The position numbers and the translations under genes were made by a program. A stretch of DNA of 64,000 nucleotides from an uncultured Acidimicrobiaceae bacterium (GTDB lineage: Bacteria > Actinomycetota > Acidimicrobiia > Spongiisociales > UBA5794): assembly GCA_947258375.1 (NCBI GenBank), contig CAMYIJ010000003.1, positions 1 to 64,000 of the forward strand, written 5' to 3'. Positions 18,901 to 27,059 of the stretch are shown here, piece after piece (position 1 is the first letter of the stretch; every line of letters begins with the position of its first letter). The notes beneath the pieces are model-generated. The model was not told the DNA's origin. It did no database searches and saw only the letters and a program-made list of their open reading frames with translations.

Positions 18901-21388
18901 GGGCAACGGCGGCCAGTCGGCCGATCAGGCCGATCCGCTCGACGGAGTCGACAACGACTTCGACGGGCGGGAGGGCCCGGACTCCACTGAGTACGACTGC
19001 GCCGACAACGGCTTCGACAACGACGGGGACGGCGACGCCGACGGTGCGGATCCCCAGTGTCAGGCTGCTATCGACGAGGACCAGCCATGGGACGGCGACA
19101 TCATGCTCGGCAACGGTGGCGACGACTACATGGAAGGTAACCACGGCGCCGACTGGATGTTCGGTGGCGCCGACGAGGACGACATGATCGGCGGCGGCTC
19201 GGCAGCCGACGGCATCATCATCCCGACCCGCGACGGCACCGGGCTCAACGACGGCCCTGATGTCATGCACGGCGAAGGCGACGATGACGTCATGGCCGGA
19301 GACAACGCTTGGATCAACCGGATAGCCAACGGCGCCGGGACCGAATGGGTGCGGATCAGAACGGCCGACGTGGTTGGGACACCGACACCCGGCTATGGAC
19401 CGTACGACCAGGCGGTCCGGATCACAGACATGCACGCCGGCGATGCCGGGGCTACTGCCCATGGCAGCGACTACATGACCGGTGGCGACGCCAACGACGA
19501 GATGTACGGCCAGCTCGGCGACGACTTCGTCCTCGGCAATCTCGGCGACGACGCCCTGGTCGGTGACCTCGGTCAAGTGCGCGCCAACGTCATCGGTGAC
19601 GACCCGGACGATCCTGATCCGGAGACGATCGCGACCCAGTCACCCCGCTGGGAGGACACCATCTACGAGCTCGGCTCGATGTGGTGGGAGACCGAGTTGT
19701 ACGCCTACGACACTTCTGACGGGGGCGTCGGAGGTGCCGACACTCTCCTCGGTTACGACGGCCGCGATACGGCATTCGGCGGTCCGGGCAACGACGTGAT
19801 CAACGGCGACGGGGATGGTGTCGAGGAGCTCCTTGATGCCGACAATCCGGAGTACACCCACATCACGGATGTCGATGGTGATGGCGACAACAACGACGAC
19901 ACCGACATGCTGTTTGGTGGAGACGACGACGACGCCATTTGGGGAGGCCGCCACAACGACATCCTGCTGGGTGGTCACGGCGCGGACTTCCTCGACGTGC
20001 GGCCGCGGGAAGAGACCGACAACGGGCGCACCGGAGCCAAGTTCCGGATCATCCCGCGGGATCGGCCGGCCTGGTTCACCTGGGCATTCCCGGAGAACTT
20101 CCAGGACGTGGACTTCATCTACGGTGGCTGGGACGAGGATGCGCTGCAGGCCGACCAGGCCGCCAACGGGCCCGATCCGGGTGATCGCCTCGCCGACTGG
20201 GCGGGCGGGTACAACGTGTTCTACCTGTGCCCGGCCGGGTACGGTGACTTCACGATCACCCGCAGCGGTTCGCCGTTCGTACGCAGGTTCATCCAGGACC
20301 TCGCTGAGGCCAGCGGTGCGTTCGACGCCGCCAGCAGCGGTGAATCCGGGTTCCGTGATGTCGGATTCGTGTTCCCCAACCAGCGTGGGCAGAACTCGCA
20401 TCCGCCGCACCCCGACCATCCGGGCCACTTCACGTGCGCCGACTACACCGGTGTTGGCTCCGGTCTCGCCGTAGCCAATATCGCGGGTGCCGACAGCGTG
20501 CCCGAGGGTGGCTCCGCCGCTCTCGACGGCACGGCTTCGTCGGGCCACGGAGCGGTGGCCTTCGACTGGAACGTCAACCCGTTCGAGGTTGACGACGCCG
20601 GTTCGGCGGCACCGACGATCAACGCTGCCGGTCTCGACGACGGCGCGGTTGAGATCGGCCTCGAGGTGATCGACGACGATGGGGCCCATGGGCTAGCCAA
20701 GACGTCGATCCAGGTCACCAATGTGGCTCCAGCGGTCGCGCTCAACACCATGACGGCAATCGTTGATGACGGCTATGCGGCCTCCATAGAGGCCGGCTAC
20801 GCCGATCCGGGAGTCCTTGACACCCACACTGCGGTCATCGACTGGGGTGACGGCAACGTGTGCGACACGGCAGTCGATTCCGAGTGCTCGATTCTGGGCG
20901 CCGACGGGTCCGGGGCCGCTACCGGTACCCACACGTACGTCGGACTGGGCAGCTATGTCGTTTCGGTGACCGTCACCGACGACGACGGAGGGGTGACCAC
21001 CGAGGAGCTGGGGACCATCGAGGTGGTGCCGCCGCGAGTGAGGGCCGCAAACACCTGGATCGCCACTGACCCGTGGCCGGCCGACCCGCTGGCCGTTGCC
21101 GGAGTCGATTATGGGCGCACCGAGGCAATCGCGGTGATGGAATCCGGTACGAGGAACGAACGCAGCGGAACGTTGTTCCGTCAGGTAGCGGCCGCGTTCC
21201 TCAACGCGGCCCACGGTGCCGACACCTCCTGTGTGGACGACGTGCTGGCTGCGGCCGACGCCTGGCTCACCGCAAACCCGCCGGGAAGCGGCGTCAAGCA
21301 GAACTCAGCGGCCTGGGCGGAAGCCGAGCCTCTGTGGTCGACCCTGACTGACTACAACACGGGAGCTCTCTGCGTTCCGGCGCCATAG
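15839..21388 (+). CDS. RTX (haemolysin-type Ca-binding) repeat protein, C-terminal part
   Basis: A 1,849-aa frame overlapping the previous ORF by 86 bases in another frame. It lacks a signal peptide and a convincing ribosome binding site, so it is probably the continuation of that protein. From about residue 60 to 1385 it is built of RTX nonapeptides (GGxGxDxUx), which bind Ca2+ as parallel beta-rolls. EF-like runs such as DGVDNDGDGATDED occur near residues 880 and 1040-1080. Two PKD-like beta-sandwich domains follow (about 1543-1630 and 1632-1730), the second containing VIDWGDG and ending in HTYVGLGSYVVSVTVTDDDG. The C-terminal about 120 residues are unrecognised. Secretion would depend on the Sec signal of the upstream part, not a type I signal. 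Confidence 0.85.
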   Translation: MPTRCDNVALIVADGGYGDDEILFLPGSEEGVDATRDEDTQELPDVDVPFTIPVAVSGGFGNDIIKTGGGGDLIYGDAQLPDSWAGKNFTAPSVETSGDSEDNFEGDDKINAGAGDDVVKANGGEDRVEGEAGFDTIEGGADNDQLNGGPGGDAVLGQGGDDAVHGGPIEQPAPGATDAQIDDNDALSGGPGLDTVSGDFGSDVMFGDDPVAGYLVANSAMRRPFSLPSVSDWRGWCEQNLTGQADIIVGHDGNDFIVGGGGDDKIDAAAGNDYACGNGGNDEILGAEGDDELRGNGDQDVIEGNAGHDLIYGGSGNDIAHGNEDNDDIFGDAGADLLFGDDGDDIVVGDTGSLAAHNSSDHGVNTGTSISEAKVVAMDTRVTRDSSTSAAQNADCSGVSGTGDSDCIFGGSGSDALFGGSDGDIIRGQAGVDLVEGNHGPDEIRGGTDEDLLFGNEDGDDIFGDGADDELYGDRDIPAWVLDDPTGAAVDTMNGGPGADHMEGDGGNDVMFGGAQNDHMEGNNGDDTMYGESGDDDMIGGSDNNDAEPDTGETLMSGGLGNDVMTGDNALIVPGGGYVGGRAVTLHDPTVGGADHMEGDAATDYMFGQVGGDEMWGDQGVNGPDLGAGDADYMEGNDGNDTMHGEEGNDDMVGGSSATNGAIVEFRIGTDAADVGETTMTGGSGNDWMAGDNARMNRVLKGLGADALDVDPLELFDLAGVGNAAVLGSAHGGDTMNGDGGTDFMFGQGSNDTMSGGDMPDYMEGNDGNDTMAGNDGDDDMIGGGSALDGIMDKIRVGEGLHDEGETNMSGGDGTDWMAGDNAFMNRVLFGEFDTPIDLFDVNSADEALVSGGDTMEGNDGEDIMFGQGNGSQSNQSDPPDGVDNDGDGATDEDAAWLGDTMLGGADDDYIEGNHGSDLIYGNGGNDDLIGGGSAFDGLFIELRVGDGLQDERDTVYGNDGQDVITGDNARINRSGEVTGLILPVSEDRNVTLFDIDSGNSALSGGDFLSGGADDDLVFGQGNGGQSADQADPLDGVDNDFDGREGPDSTEYDCADNGFDNDGDGDADGADPQCQAAIDEDQPWDGDIMLGNGGDDYMEGNHGADWMFGGADEDDMIGGGSAADGIIIPTRDGTGLNDGPDVMHGEGDDDVMAGDNAWINRIANGAGTEWVRIRTADVVGTPTPGYGPYDQAVRITDMHAGDAGATAHGSDYMTGGDANDEMYGQLGDDFVLGNLGDDALVGDLGQVRANVIGDDPDDPDPETIATQSPRWEDTIYELGSMWWETELYAYDTSDGGVGGADTLLGYDGRDTAFGGPGNDVINGDGDGVEELLDADNPEYTHITDVDGDGDNNDDTDMLFGGDDDDAIWGGRHNDILLGGHGADFLDVRPREETDNGRTGAKFRIIPRDRPAWFTWAFPENFQDVDFIYGGWDEDALQADQAANGPDPGDRLADWAGGYNVFYLCPAGYGDFTITRSGSPFVRRFIQDLAEASGAFDAASSGESGFRDVGFVFPNQRGQNSHPPHPDHPGHFTCADYTGVGSGLAVANIAGADSVPEGGSAALDGTASSGHGAVAFDWNVNPFEVDDAGSAAPTINAAGLDDGAVEIGLEVIDDDGAHGLAKTSIQVTNVAPAVALNTMTAIVDDGYAASIEAGYADPGVLDTHTAVIDWGDGNVCDTAVDSECSILGADGSGAATGTHTYVGLGSYVVSVTVTDDDGGVTTEELGTIEVVPPRVRAANTWIATDPWPADPLAVAGVDYGRTEAIAVMESGTRNERSGTLFRQVAAAFLNAAHGADTSCVDDVLAAADAWLTANPPGSGVKQNSAAWAEAEPLWSTLTDYNTGALCVPAP
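17390..19340 (+). repeat. Higher-order repeat inside the RTX region
   Basis: Within the RTX ORF a 120-190-residue supermodule recurs five times. Each copy runs as YMEGNDGNDTM, then DDDMIGGGSA, then a RxGxGLxDxGET segment, then DWMAGDNAxMNRV. It closes with a variable LFD segment and GGDTMxGxxGxDxMFGQG. The GDNA core occurs at about 17.54, 17.91, 18.30, 18.74 and 19.30 kb. Spacing therefore grows from about 370 to 560 bp, because acidic EF-like insertions are added in the later copies. This points to duplication followed by insertion. Confidence 0.8.
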
Positions 21389-21413
21389 GCAACCCGTCCC
21401 CACTCGAACAACC

Positions 21414-21445
21414 AGCGGCCCCGACCCCAAACGGTCGGGGCCGCT
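21414..21445 (+). terminator. Terminator after the RTX gene
   Basis: A perfect 13-bp stem (21414-21426 with 21433-21445), loop CCAAAC, lies 25 bp after the RTX stop codon, followed by AGCGTTTCCC. It is a strong GC-rich hairpin with a short T-run, typical of actinobacterial terminators, and isolates the RTX gene from the VOC gene. Confidence 0.8.
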
Positions 21446-21483
21446 AGCGTTTCCCTCCGAACGACTACTCGAGGAGGGTGCCG

Positions 21484-21852
21484 ATGTTCCTTGGCCTGCG
21501 CAGTCACATCGTGGCAACGCCGGACCTCAACGCCACGAAAGACTGGTACTCGGAGGTTCTCGGCTACCGGCCCTACTTCGAGGAGCCGTTCTACGTCGGA
21601 TTCAACGTCGGCGGTTTTGAGCTTGGCCTGCTCCCCAACCAGGACGAGGACTACCCGACCGGTGGCGAGACCTATTGGGGGGTCGCCGACATCAACCGCA
21701 CCTGGGAACAACTTATCGCCCACGGAGCCCGCCCGGCGCACGAGATAACCGATGTCGGCGAAGGCATCTTGATGGCCGTCGTGCGCGATCCCGCAGGCAA
21801 CCGGATCGGCATCATCGAGAACCCCCACTTCGAGCCGGGGAAGGCGGGCTGA
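21484..21852 (+). CDS. VOC-family (glyoxalase/bleomycin-resistance fold) protein
   Basis: A 122-aa single VOC domain with the usual pair of beta-alpha-beta-beta-beta modules. The first is LGLRSHIVATPDLNATKDWYSEVLGYRP, the second begins ETYWGVADINRTWEQLIAHGA, and the end DPAGNRIGIIENPHFE is typical. His8 and a Glu in GIIENP may be metal ligands. ATG 21484 is preferred over GTG 21478 because GAGGAGG ends six bases upstream of it. VOC proteins include glyoxalases, dioxygenases and antibiotic-binding proteins; the function is not predictable. A long inverted repeat follows directly. Confidence 0.85.
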   Translation: MFLGLRSHIVATPDLNATKDWYSEVLGYRPYFEEPFYVGFNVGGFELGLLPNQDEDYPTGGETYWGVADINRTWEQLIAHGARPAHEITDVGEGILMAVVRDPAGNRIGIIENPHFEPGKAG

Positions 21853-21862
21853 CCTTCCCCCC

Positions 21863-21912
21863 CGTTCTTGCGGACATCCGCGCAGGATTTGGCGCGGATG
21901 TCCGCAAGAACG
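21863..21912. terminator. Perfect 21-bp inverted repeat
   Basis: Bases 21863-21883 and 21892-21912 are perfect reverse complements with an 8-base loop, lying between the VOC stop and the RNB start. The stem is unusually long for a terminator and has no T-run after it on the plus strand. It could act as a bidirectional hairpin terminator or be a mobile palindromic element. The downstream RNB start codon is only 24 bp away. Confidence 0.65.
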
Positions 21913-21936
21913 AGAAGGCCTCTACGCTGATCCGCT

Positions 21937-23355
21937 ATGCCGGGTATTCATTTCTACTTCCCGACCGAGCGGGAGTTCGTGCGTGGGTTCTCGCGGATCC
22001 GGGAGGAACACGAGGTCGCCACAGATTTCAGCCCCGAGGTCGAGGAAGCCGCCCGAGCCGCAGCAGCCGCGCCGATGTCTGCCGATCGCCGCGACATGAG
22101 AGATGTGCCGTTGGTCACCGTCGATCCCGCGGGGAGCCGCGACCTGGACCAGGCGTTCCATGCAGTCCGCTCGGGTGACGGCTATCGCGTCTACTACGCG
22201 ATCGCCGATGTCGGCCAGTTCGTCGCGGCCGGCGGGTTGCTCGACATGGCGGCCCGGAGCAGGGGCGTCACTTTCTACGCCCCGGACGAGAAGGAGCCGC
22301 TGCACCCGGACGCCCTCAACCAGGATGCCGCTTCGCTCCTCCCGGGGGTCGATCGGCCGGCACTCGTCTGGACCCACGATCTCGACGCCCACGGCACCCT
22401 GCTCGCCTCCCGTGTCGAACGCGCCGTGGTGCGCAGCCGGCAGGCTCTGTCCTACACAGAGGTCGACGACAACCTGCGCAGCAAAGAGCCGGACGAGCGC
22501 TACATCCTGTTGCGCGCGATCGGGATCGCTCGCCAGAAGAAGGAAGCCACTCGCGGCGGGGCCAGCCTGCGGCTGCCGGCTCAGGAAGTGGTACGCAACG
22601 ACGGCACCTACACCCTCAAGTTCCGGGAGTCGCTTCCGGTCGAGAACTGGAATGCCCAGCTGTCGCTGCTGACCGGCATGGCCGCCGCCACGATCATGAT
22701 CGAGAACAAGGTCGGACTGTTGCGCACGCTGCCCAAGCCGAGCAAGAAGACCATCGGCTGGTTGCGCCGTTGCTCGCGTGCCATGGGCGTGCCCTATCCC
22801 GATGACCTGGCGTATCCCGACTGGGTGCGCGCTCTTGACACTTCGATCCCGGACGAAGCGGCACTTATGACCCAGGCGGCCCGGGCGTTTCGCGGCGCGG
22901 GATACGTCGGTTTCGACGGCGAGTTGCCGGAGCACACCAGCCATGGGGCCATCGGCGCCGACTACGCCCACGTCACCGCGCCGCTGCGGCGACTGATCGA
23001 CCGCTTCGCCAACGAGATCGTGCTGTCACTCAGCGCCGGCGAGCGGCCCCCGCAGTGGGTGCTGTCTGCCCTCGACTCGATCCCGGACACCATGATGGAA
23101 GCGTCCCGCCGCGAACGCGCCTTCGAGCGGGCGATGGTCGACTTCGCCGAGTCGCTCACGCTCTCGGGCCGGATCGGCGAGGTCTTCCCGGCGATCGCCA
23201 CCGATGTCGACGGCGACCGGGTCACTCTGCAGATTCGCAAACCCGCCATCGTCGCCCGACTCGAGGCATCCGGCGTGGGTCTCGGCGACGACATCGAGGT
23301 GCGCCTCACAGATGCCGACCCCTCGCAGCGCTCGGTCGTATTCGAGCTGGCGTAG
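21937..23355 (+). CDS. RNB-domain ribonuclease (RNase II/R family)
   Basis: A 472-aa exoribonuclease of the RNB family. The catalytic acidic cluster is in VTVDPAGSRDLDQAFHA (about residues 61-77), which matches the DPxxARDxDDA metal-binding motif of RNase II and RNase R. Later family blocks are YYAIADVGQFV and the C-terminal YAHVTAPLRRLIDRFAN, the RNA-clamping part of the RNB fold. It is shorter than E. coli RNase II/R because it lacks full cold-shock domains at the N terminus and has only a short C-terminal tail. This compact form is common in actinobacteria. It degrades single-stranded RNA 3' to 5'. Convergent with the next gene, one base between stops. Confidence 0.9.
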   Translation: MPGIHFYFPTEREFVRGFSRIREEHEVATDFSPEVEEAARAAAAAPMSADRRDMRDVPLVTVDPAGSRDLDQAFHAVRSGDGYRVYYAIADVGQFVAAGGLLDMAARSRGVTFYAPDEKEPLHPDALNQDAASLLPGVDRPALVWTHDLDAHGTLLASRVERAVVRSRQALSYTEVDDNLRSKEPDERYILLRAIGIARQKKEATRGGASLRLPAQEVVRNDGTYTLKFRESLPVENWNAQLSLLTGMAAATIMIENKVGLLRTLPKPSKKTIGWLRRCSRAMGVPYPDDLAYPDWVRALDTSIPDEAALMTQAARAFRGAGYVGFDGELPEHTSHGAIGADYAHVTAPLRRLIDRFANEIVLSLSAGERPPQWVLSALDSIPDTMMEASRRERAFERAMVDFAESLTLSGRIGEVFPAIATDVDGDRVTLQIRKPAIVARLEASGVGLGDDIEVRLTDADPSQRSVVFELA

Positions 23356-23356
23356 T

Positions 23357-24757
23357 TCAGAAGCACACGGGGCTGACATCGGCTGTCACGATTGCCACCC
23401 CTCCTTCGACAGCGACAGCCTCGCGGGGTGCCTCGCGCAGAACCGTGGTCCATCTGGTTGAACCGTCGGTGAGCGAAACAGCGATTAGCCAGCCCTGATC
23501 GTCTGCCGTAATGGAGTCAGCGGTCCAGCCCGGCACAACACCCCCTACGAGGACGGACTCACCCACGACCGTCGGGCGGAGAGTCGGCCGGCCTGGGAGA
23601 GTCCGATCCCACTCGAGAGAGTCGGACGCGGACAAATCGATGGCCGCCAGCAAGTGAACATCATCGTCGCGCGCAGCTGTGATCAGCACGCGCCCCAGAG
23701 CAGAAGCCATCCCCAGCACTTCGGCCGACTTGCCGAAGAACTGCCATCTCGTCTCTCCGCTCAGACGTTCGACTGCCTGAACGCCCTGGTTGGGACGGGC
23801 AAACACGACCAGGTCCCCAACCACCTCCACGTCCACCTCATCGGGAACAGCTTTGTGTGACCAGAGTTCCACTCCGGTCGTCAGATCGATCGCGGCGAGT
23901 CCGCTGGCGCCCCCCGCACCGTCACCAGCGACGTAGACGATCCCGTCCTCAACCGCGATCACATCTGATAGATTCGCCAGCCCGCTCTCCAGGACCCGCC
24001 CGACCTTCCCCTCTTGATCAATCGCCAGAACCGCGCCCTCCCATCCCGGTAGGAAGACGTAGCCGTCTGACGCGACTGCCCCTCCCGCGTGTTCCGACTC
24101 GAGTTGCTCAACCCAGGCCTCCTCGCCTGTAGCGGCAATGACCCCATGGACGTTGTCGTCCGAGTCCACGGCGATGATGACATCTCCCAACATCCGCGGC
24201 GGGGTGAAGAGGTCGTCGATTGCGAACTCCAGGAGCGGTTCGCCGCTGGCGACAGAAGCCATGACAACTTCGGTAGCGGCACCCCGCCCATGGCCCCACA
24301 TGAGAAGCCGGCCGTCATCCAACGATTCGAAAGGCCGTCCACCCGGGACACCCCCCAGGTGACCGGGAAATACGCTCTGCCACACGATGTTGAGATTCGG
24401 GTCGAGGGCGATCACTCCACTCTGCTGATCAAGTGAGCCGTGTGGGACGAGGAGAGTCTCACCCTGCGCGACCAGCCAGTATGTGTAGGGAACGTCCACG
24501 GCCGCCAGGGCTGTACCCACGATGGGGTCGACCATCACGAGTTGAGAACCCTGGCCAAAGGAACAATCGTCGGAAGTTCCCGGCGGCGCGACAAAGGAAG
24601 TGTCGAGCACCGAATACTCGTCAGGGATGCCCTCAGAGCAGCTTGCCACCAGGACCGCCGACACGACCAGCATCACCAGCCGCCGGGCGAACCGGATGCG
24701 GGTCGCCCTCAACCCACCGCCAACGCCGGTACCCCCGCCTTGTCCATCGCGTTTCAC
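23357..24757 (-). CDS. PQQ-like beta-propeller lipoprotein
   Basis: About 466 aa from GTG 24757, which lies two bases after the stop of the upstream HAD gene. It has a basic N terminus, a hydrophobic segment and a lipobox (VLVASC, Cys about 40). The body consists of repeated blades: VIALDPNLNIVWQS, VIAATGEEAWVEQLE, AIDLTTGVELWSHK and AVERLSGETRWQFFG. These match the PQQ/BamB-type eight-bladed propeller, but without the residues that bind PQQ in alcohol dehydrogenases. It is probably a surface scaffold or sensor. A start at the internal TTG before RATRIRF is also possible. No further family assignment is safe. Confidence 0.75.
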   Translation of the reverse strand: MKRDGQGGGTGVGGGLRATRIRFARRLVMLVVSAVLVASCSEGIPDEYSVLDTSFVAPPGTSDDCSFGQGSQLVMVDPIVGTALAAVDVPYTYWLVAQGETLLVPHGSLDQQSGVIALDPNLNIVWQSVFPGHLGGVPGGRPFESLDDGRLLMWGHGRGAATEVVMASVASGEPLLEFAIDDLFTPPRMLGDVIIAVDSDDNVHGVIAATGEEAWVEQLESEHAGGAVASDGYVFLPGWEGAVLAIDQEGKVGRVLESGLANLSDVIAVEDGIVYVAGDGAGGASGLAAIDLTTGVELWSHKAVPDEVDVEVVGDLVVFARPNQGVQAVERLSGETRWQFFGKSAEVLGMASALGRVLITAARDDDVHLLAAIDLSASDSLEWDRTLPGRPTLRPTVVGESVLVGGVVPGWTADSITADDQGWLIAVSLTDGSTRWTTVLREAPREAVAVEGGVAIVTADVSPVCF

Positions 24758-24759
24758 GG

Positions 24760-25455
24760 CTACACACCGGCGGCGTCGGCGAACTCAGCCATCGACTGGA
24801 ACCGCATGTCGTAGACAGCCCCCGGTGCCTCCGGCGTCGCTCCCCCCGCGGCCCCGCCCCGGCGATCGATCCACGCCGTGTCCAGGCCGGCGGCCTTGGC
24901 GGGAGCGTGATCGTGGTAGAGGCTCTGCGCCACATGGAAGAGCCGCCCCTCCTCGTGATGGAGCAGGTAGGCGAAGTTGGCCGGGTCCGGCTTGTAGCTA
25001 CCGATGTCCTCGGCCGTGTACACCGCATCGAACGTCACTCCCAGCTTTCGCTGACTGGAGGCAAAGGACTGCGAGTCGACATTCGACAGGATCACCAGCC
25101 GATACTTCGTGGCCAGGCGCTCCAACGCGTCGCTCGAGTCGACAAAAGGCGGCCAGTCGGCAACGGAGTCGCCAAAGGCAGCATCCAGCTCGAGCGTCGT
25201 CTTGAACTCGAACGCGGCCGCCAGTGCCTGGTGAACCTCACGCAGGATCAGCGGATAGGCGGCCCGCGGCGAGGCCTGCTGGATCCGGGTCTCGTGTTCC
25301 GCGAAGGCCGCGAGCTGATCGACCAAGCTCACGTCACTTCGATTCAGGGCGAGCAGCGGCCCCAGAGCATCGACAATGCCCACCTCCCAGTCGATCAGCG
25401 TGCCGTAGCAGTCGAAAGAGAGGGTGTCGTAGGAGCCCAGATCGAGAGCGTTCAT
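24760..25455 (-). CDS. HAD-superfamily hydrolase (haloacid dehalogenase type II-like)
   Basis: A 231-aa HAD hydrolase. The nucleophile is Asp15 in SFDCYGTLIDWE; motif II is RLVILSNVDSQ; motif III contains the lysine of DIGSYKPDPANF; and motif IV is represented near HVAQSLYHDHAPAKAAG. The DCYGTLIDWE start is typical of 2-haloacid dehalogenase type II, but the same pattern occurs in phosphatases. It is cytoplasmic. The PQQ-like lipoprotein gene follows with only two bases between, so they probably form a transcription unit. Confidence 0.85.
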   Translation of the reverse strand: MNALDLGSYDTLSFDCYGTLIDWEVGIVDALGPLLALNRSDVSLVDQLAAFAEHETRIQQASPRAAYPLILREVHQALAAAFEFKTTLELDAAFGDSVADWPPFVDSSDALERLATKYRLVILSNVDSQSFASSQRKLGVTFDAVYTAEDIGSYKPDPANFAYLLHHEEGRLFHVAQSLYHDHAPAKAAGLDTAWIDRRGGAAGGATPEAPGAVYDMRFQSMAEFADAAGV

Positions 25456-25482
25456 ATCAGCGCCGATGCCGAATCGTACCGG

Positions 25483-26943
25483 CTAGGCGTCCAGGGCGCT
25501 CATGTGGCGCTTGATGATCTCCCCGAGGACGGCAACGCCGGGCTCAATGGCGTCCGCCCTGGTTCCCGCAAAGCCCAGTCGCACCGAGTTGCGCGGCGCC
25601 GGTTCCTGGAGGTAGCAGACGCTCCCGTCCTCGACCACGACGCCGCGTGTGAGCGCTTCCTTCGTCACCGCGACGGCGTCGAAATCGTCCGGGCCCGGTA
25701 GCCAGAGCGACAGCCCACCGGTCGGAAGCGTGACGTCCCACGGCACGTGCCGATCCACCGACTCGACGCAGCGTTCCCACTTGTCCTTGAGCGCATACCT
25801 GGACCGCCGCACCGATCGCAGGTAGTCGCCCGCCTCGATCATCAGGCCCATGGTGCGCTGCAGCAGACCGGGCGGATGCCGCAGCATATAGCGGCGCAGG
25901 TCGCGCAACCGGGATATGAGAGGGCCTTCGGCGACCACATAGCCCAGCCGGAGTCCGGGAGCGAGGAATTTCGAGAAGCTGCCGAGATAGATCACACGGC
26001 CCGAATCATCGAGCGCTTTCAGCGACGGGGTGGGCCGACCCTGATAGCGGAACTCGCTGTCGTAGTCATCTTCGACGATCACAAAATCCTGTGTCTCCGC
26101 CTGGGCCAGCAACTGCTGGCGCCGCCCGACGGACAGAGTCGCGTTGGTTGGGTAGTGATGGCTTGGAGTCACCGACACCAGGTCGATGCGCTTCAGGTCC
26201 GGCGGCACCACGATCCCCTGATCGTCTACCGGAACCGGGATGAGCCGGGCACCGCGGCGTTTGAAGATATGCCGCGCATCCGGGTAGCCGGGCTCCTCGA
26301 CGGCGACGCGCTTCCTACCGTCGAGCAACGCCAGGCTCACCAGATAGAGCCCGTTCTGTGAGCCCATGGTGACCAGGACCTCGTCGGCGGCTGCCGTGAT
26401 GCCCCGTGCCGGCAGCACGTGTTTGCAGAGCATCTCGACCAGCAGCGGGTCGTCCGTGTCGAACCGGTCTCCCAGGCTCGAGCCGATGTGCTCATCGCTC
26501 ATCGCGGCGCGCATCGCTCGCATCCACGGCGCGGTCGGAAACAAACTCACGTCGGGCTCGCCGACAACGAACGCGTATGGCTCGGTGTGGCGTTCGGGGG
26601 CTCGCACGACATGCGGCAGGTCATCGCCGAGGTCGCCCATGCGTGACTCCCAGTCGATGTGAGGAACCGCCTTCTCCTCGGGGAGCGTGGCAAGGTAGCG
26701 GCGCAGGTCACGATTGACCGCGTAGCCCACCCGGGGAATGGACTCGAGGAAACCCTCGGCAGTCAGCTCCTGATAAGCCATGTTGACGGTGTTGCGCGAC
26801 AGGTCGAGATCGGCGGCCAGCGCTCTCGATGAAGGCAGCAACTCGCCGGCCGCGAAGCGACCCGCCTCGATAGCGTCGGCAATCGCGGCGCGCAGCTGCC
26901 GGTAGAGCGGCTCAGGCAGAGAAGGATCGAGCTGGACGAGCAT
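25483..26943 (-). CDS. MocR-type regulator (GntR HTH + aminotransferase)
   Basis: A 486-aa MocR/GabR-family regulator. The N-terminal about 75 residues form a GntR winged helix (PLYRQLRAAIADAIEAGRFA, SRALAADLDLSRNTVNMAYQ). The rest is an aminotransferase class I fold, with the PLP lysine Lys325 in YLGSFSKFLAPGLRLGYV. Such proteins bind PLP or amino compounds and control divergent catabolic genes. It is divergent from the class-III aminotransferase gene, with 116 bp between starts, so regulating the aminotransferase/dehydrogenase pair is the obvious inference. GabR-like control of gamma-aminobutyrate use is one known analogue. Confidence 0.9.
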   Translation of the reverse strand: MLVQLDPSLPEPLYRQLRAAIADAIEAGRFAAGELLPSSRALAADLDLSRNTVNMAYQELTAEGFLESIPRVGYAVNRDLRRYLATLPEEKAVPHIDWESRMGDLGDDLPHVVRAPERHTEPYAFVVGEPDVSLFPTAPWMRAMRAAMSDEHIGSSLGDRFDTDDPLLVEMLCKHVLPARGITAAADEVLVTMGSQNGLYLVSLALLDGRKRVAVEEPGYPDARHIFKRRGARLIPVPVDDQGIVVPPDLKRIDLVSVTPSHHYPTNATLSVGRRQQLLAQAETQDFVIVEDDYDSEFRYQGRPTPSLKALDDSGRVIYLGSFSKFLAPGLRLGYVVAEGPLISRLRDLRRYMLRHPPGLLQRTMGLMIEAGDYLRSVRRSRYALKDKWERCVESVDRHVPWDVTLPTGGLSLWLPGPDDFDAVAVTKEALTRGVVVEDGSVCYLQEPAPRNSVRLGFAGTRADAIEPGVAVLGEIIKRHMSALDA

Positions 26944-26969
26944 CTGGTACTCCGAGATCAGGAGATTCT

Positions 26970-26995
26970 GGCACTTTACATAGGTCCAAGGTGCC
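26970..26995. promoter_or_regulatory. Possible MocR operator region
   Basis: The 116-bp space between the divergent MocR and aminotransferase starts contains GGCAC (26970-26974) mirrored by GTGCC (26991-26995), plus two similar blocks CTTTACAT and CCCTACAT about 20 bp apart in direct orientation. MocR proteins usually bind paired direct or inverted sites in such divergent regions. No clear -35/-10 pair could be fixed. The assignment rests on position and weak symmetry. Confidence 0.3.
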
Positions 26996-27059
26996 CTACA
27001 TTCGGTTCTGGAATATCGCTACGTTCTTAGCACTGATTTCGTTCGCACCTGGAGGATCG

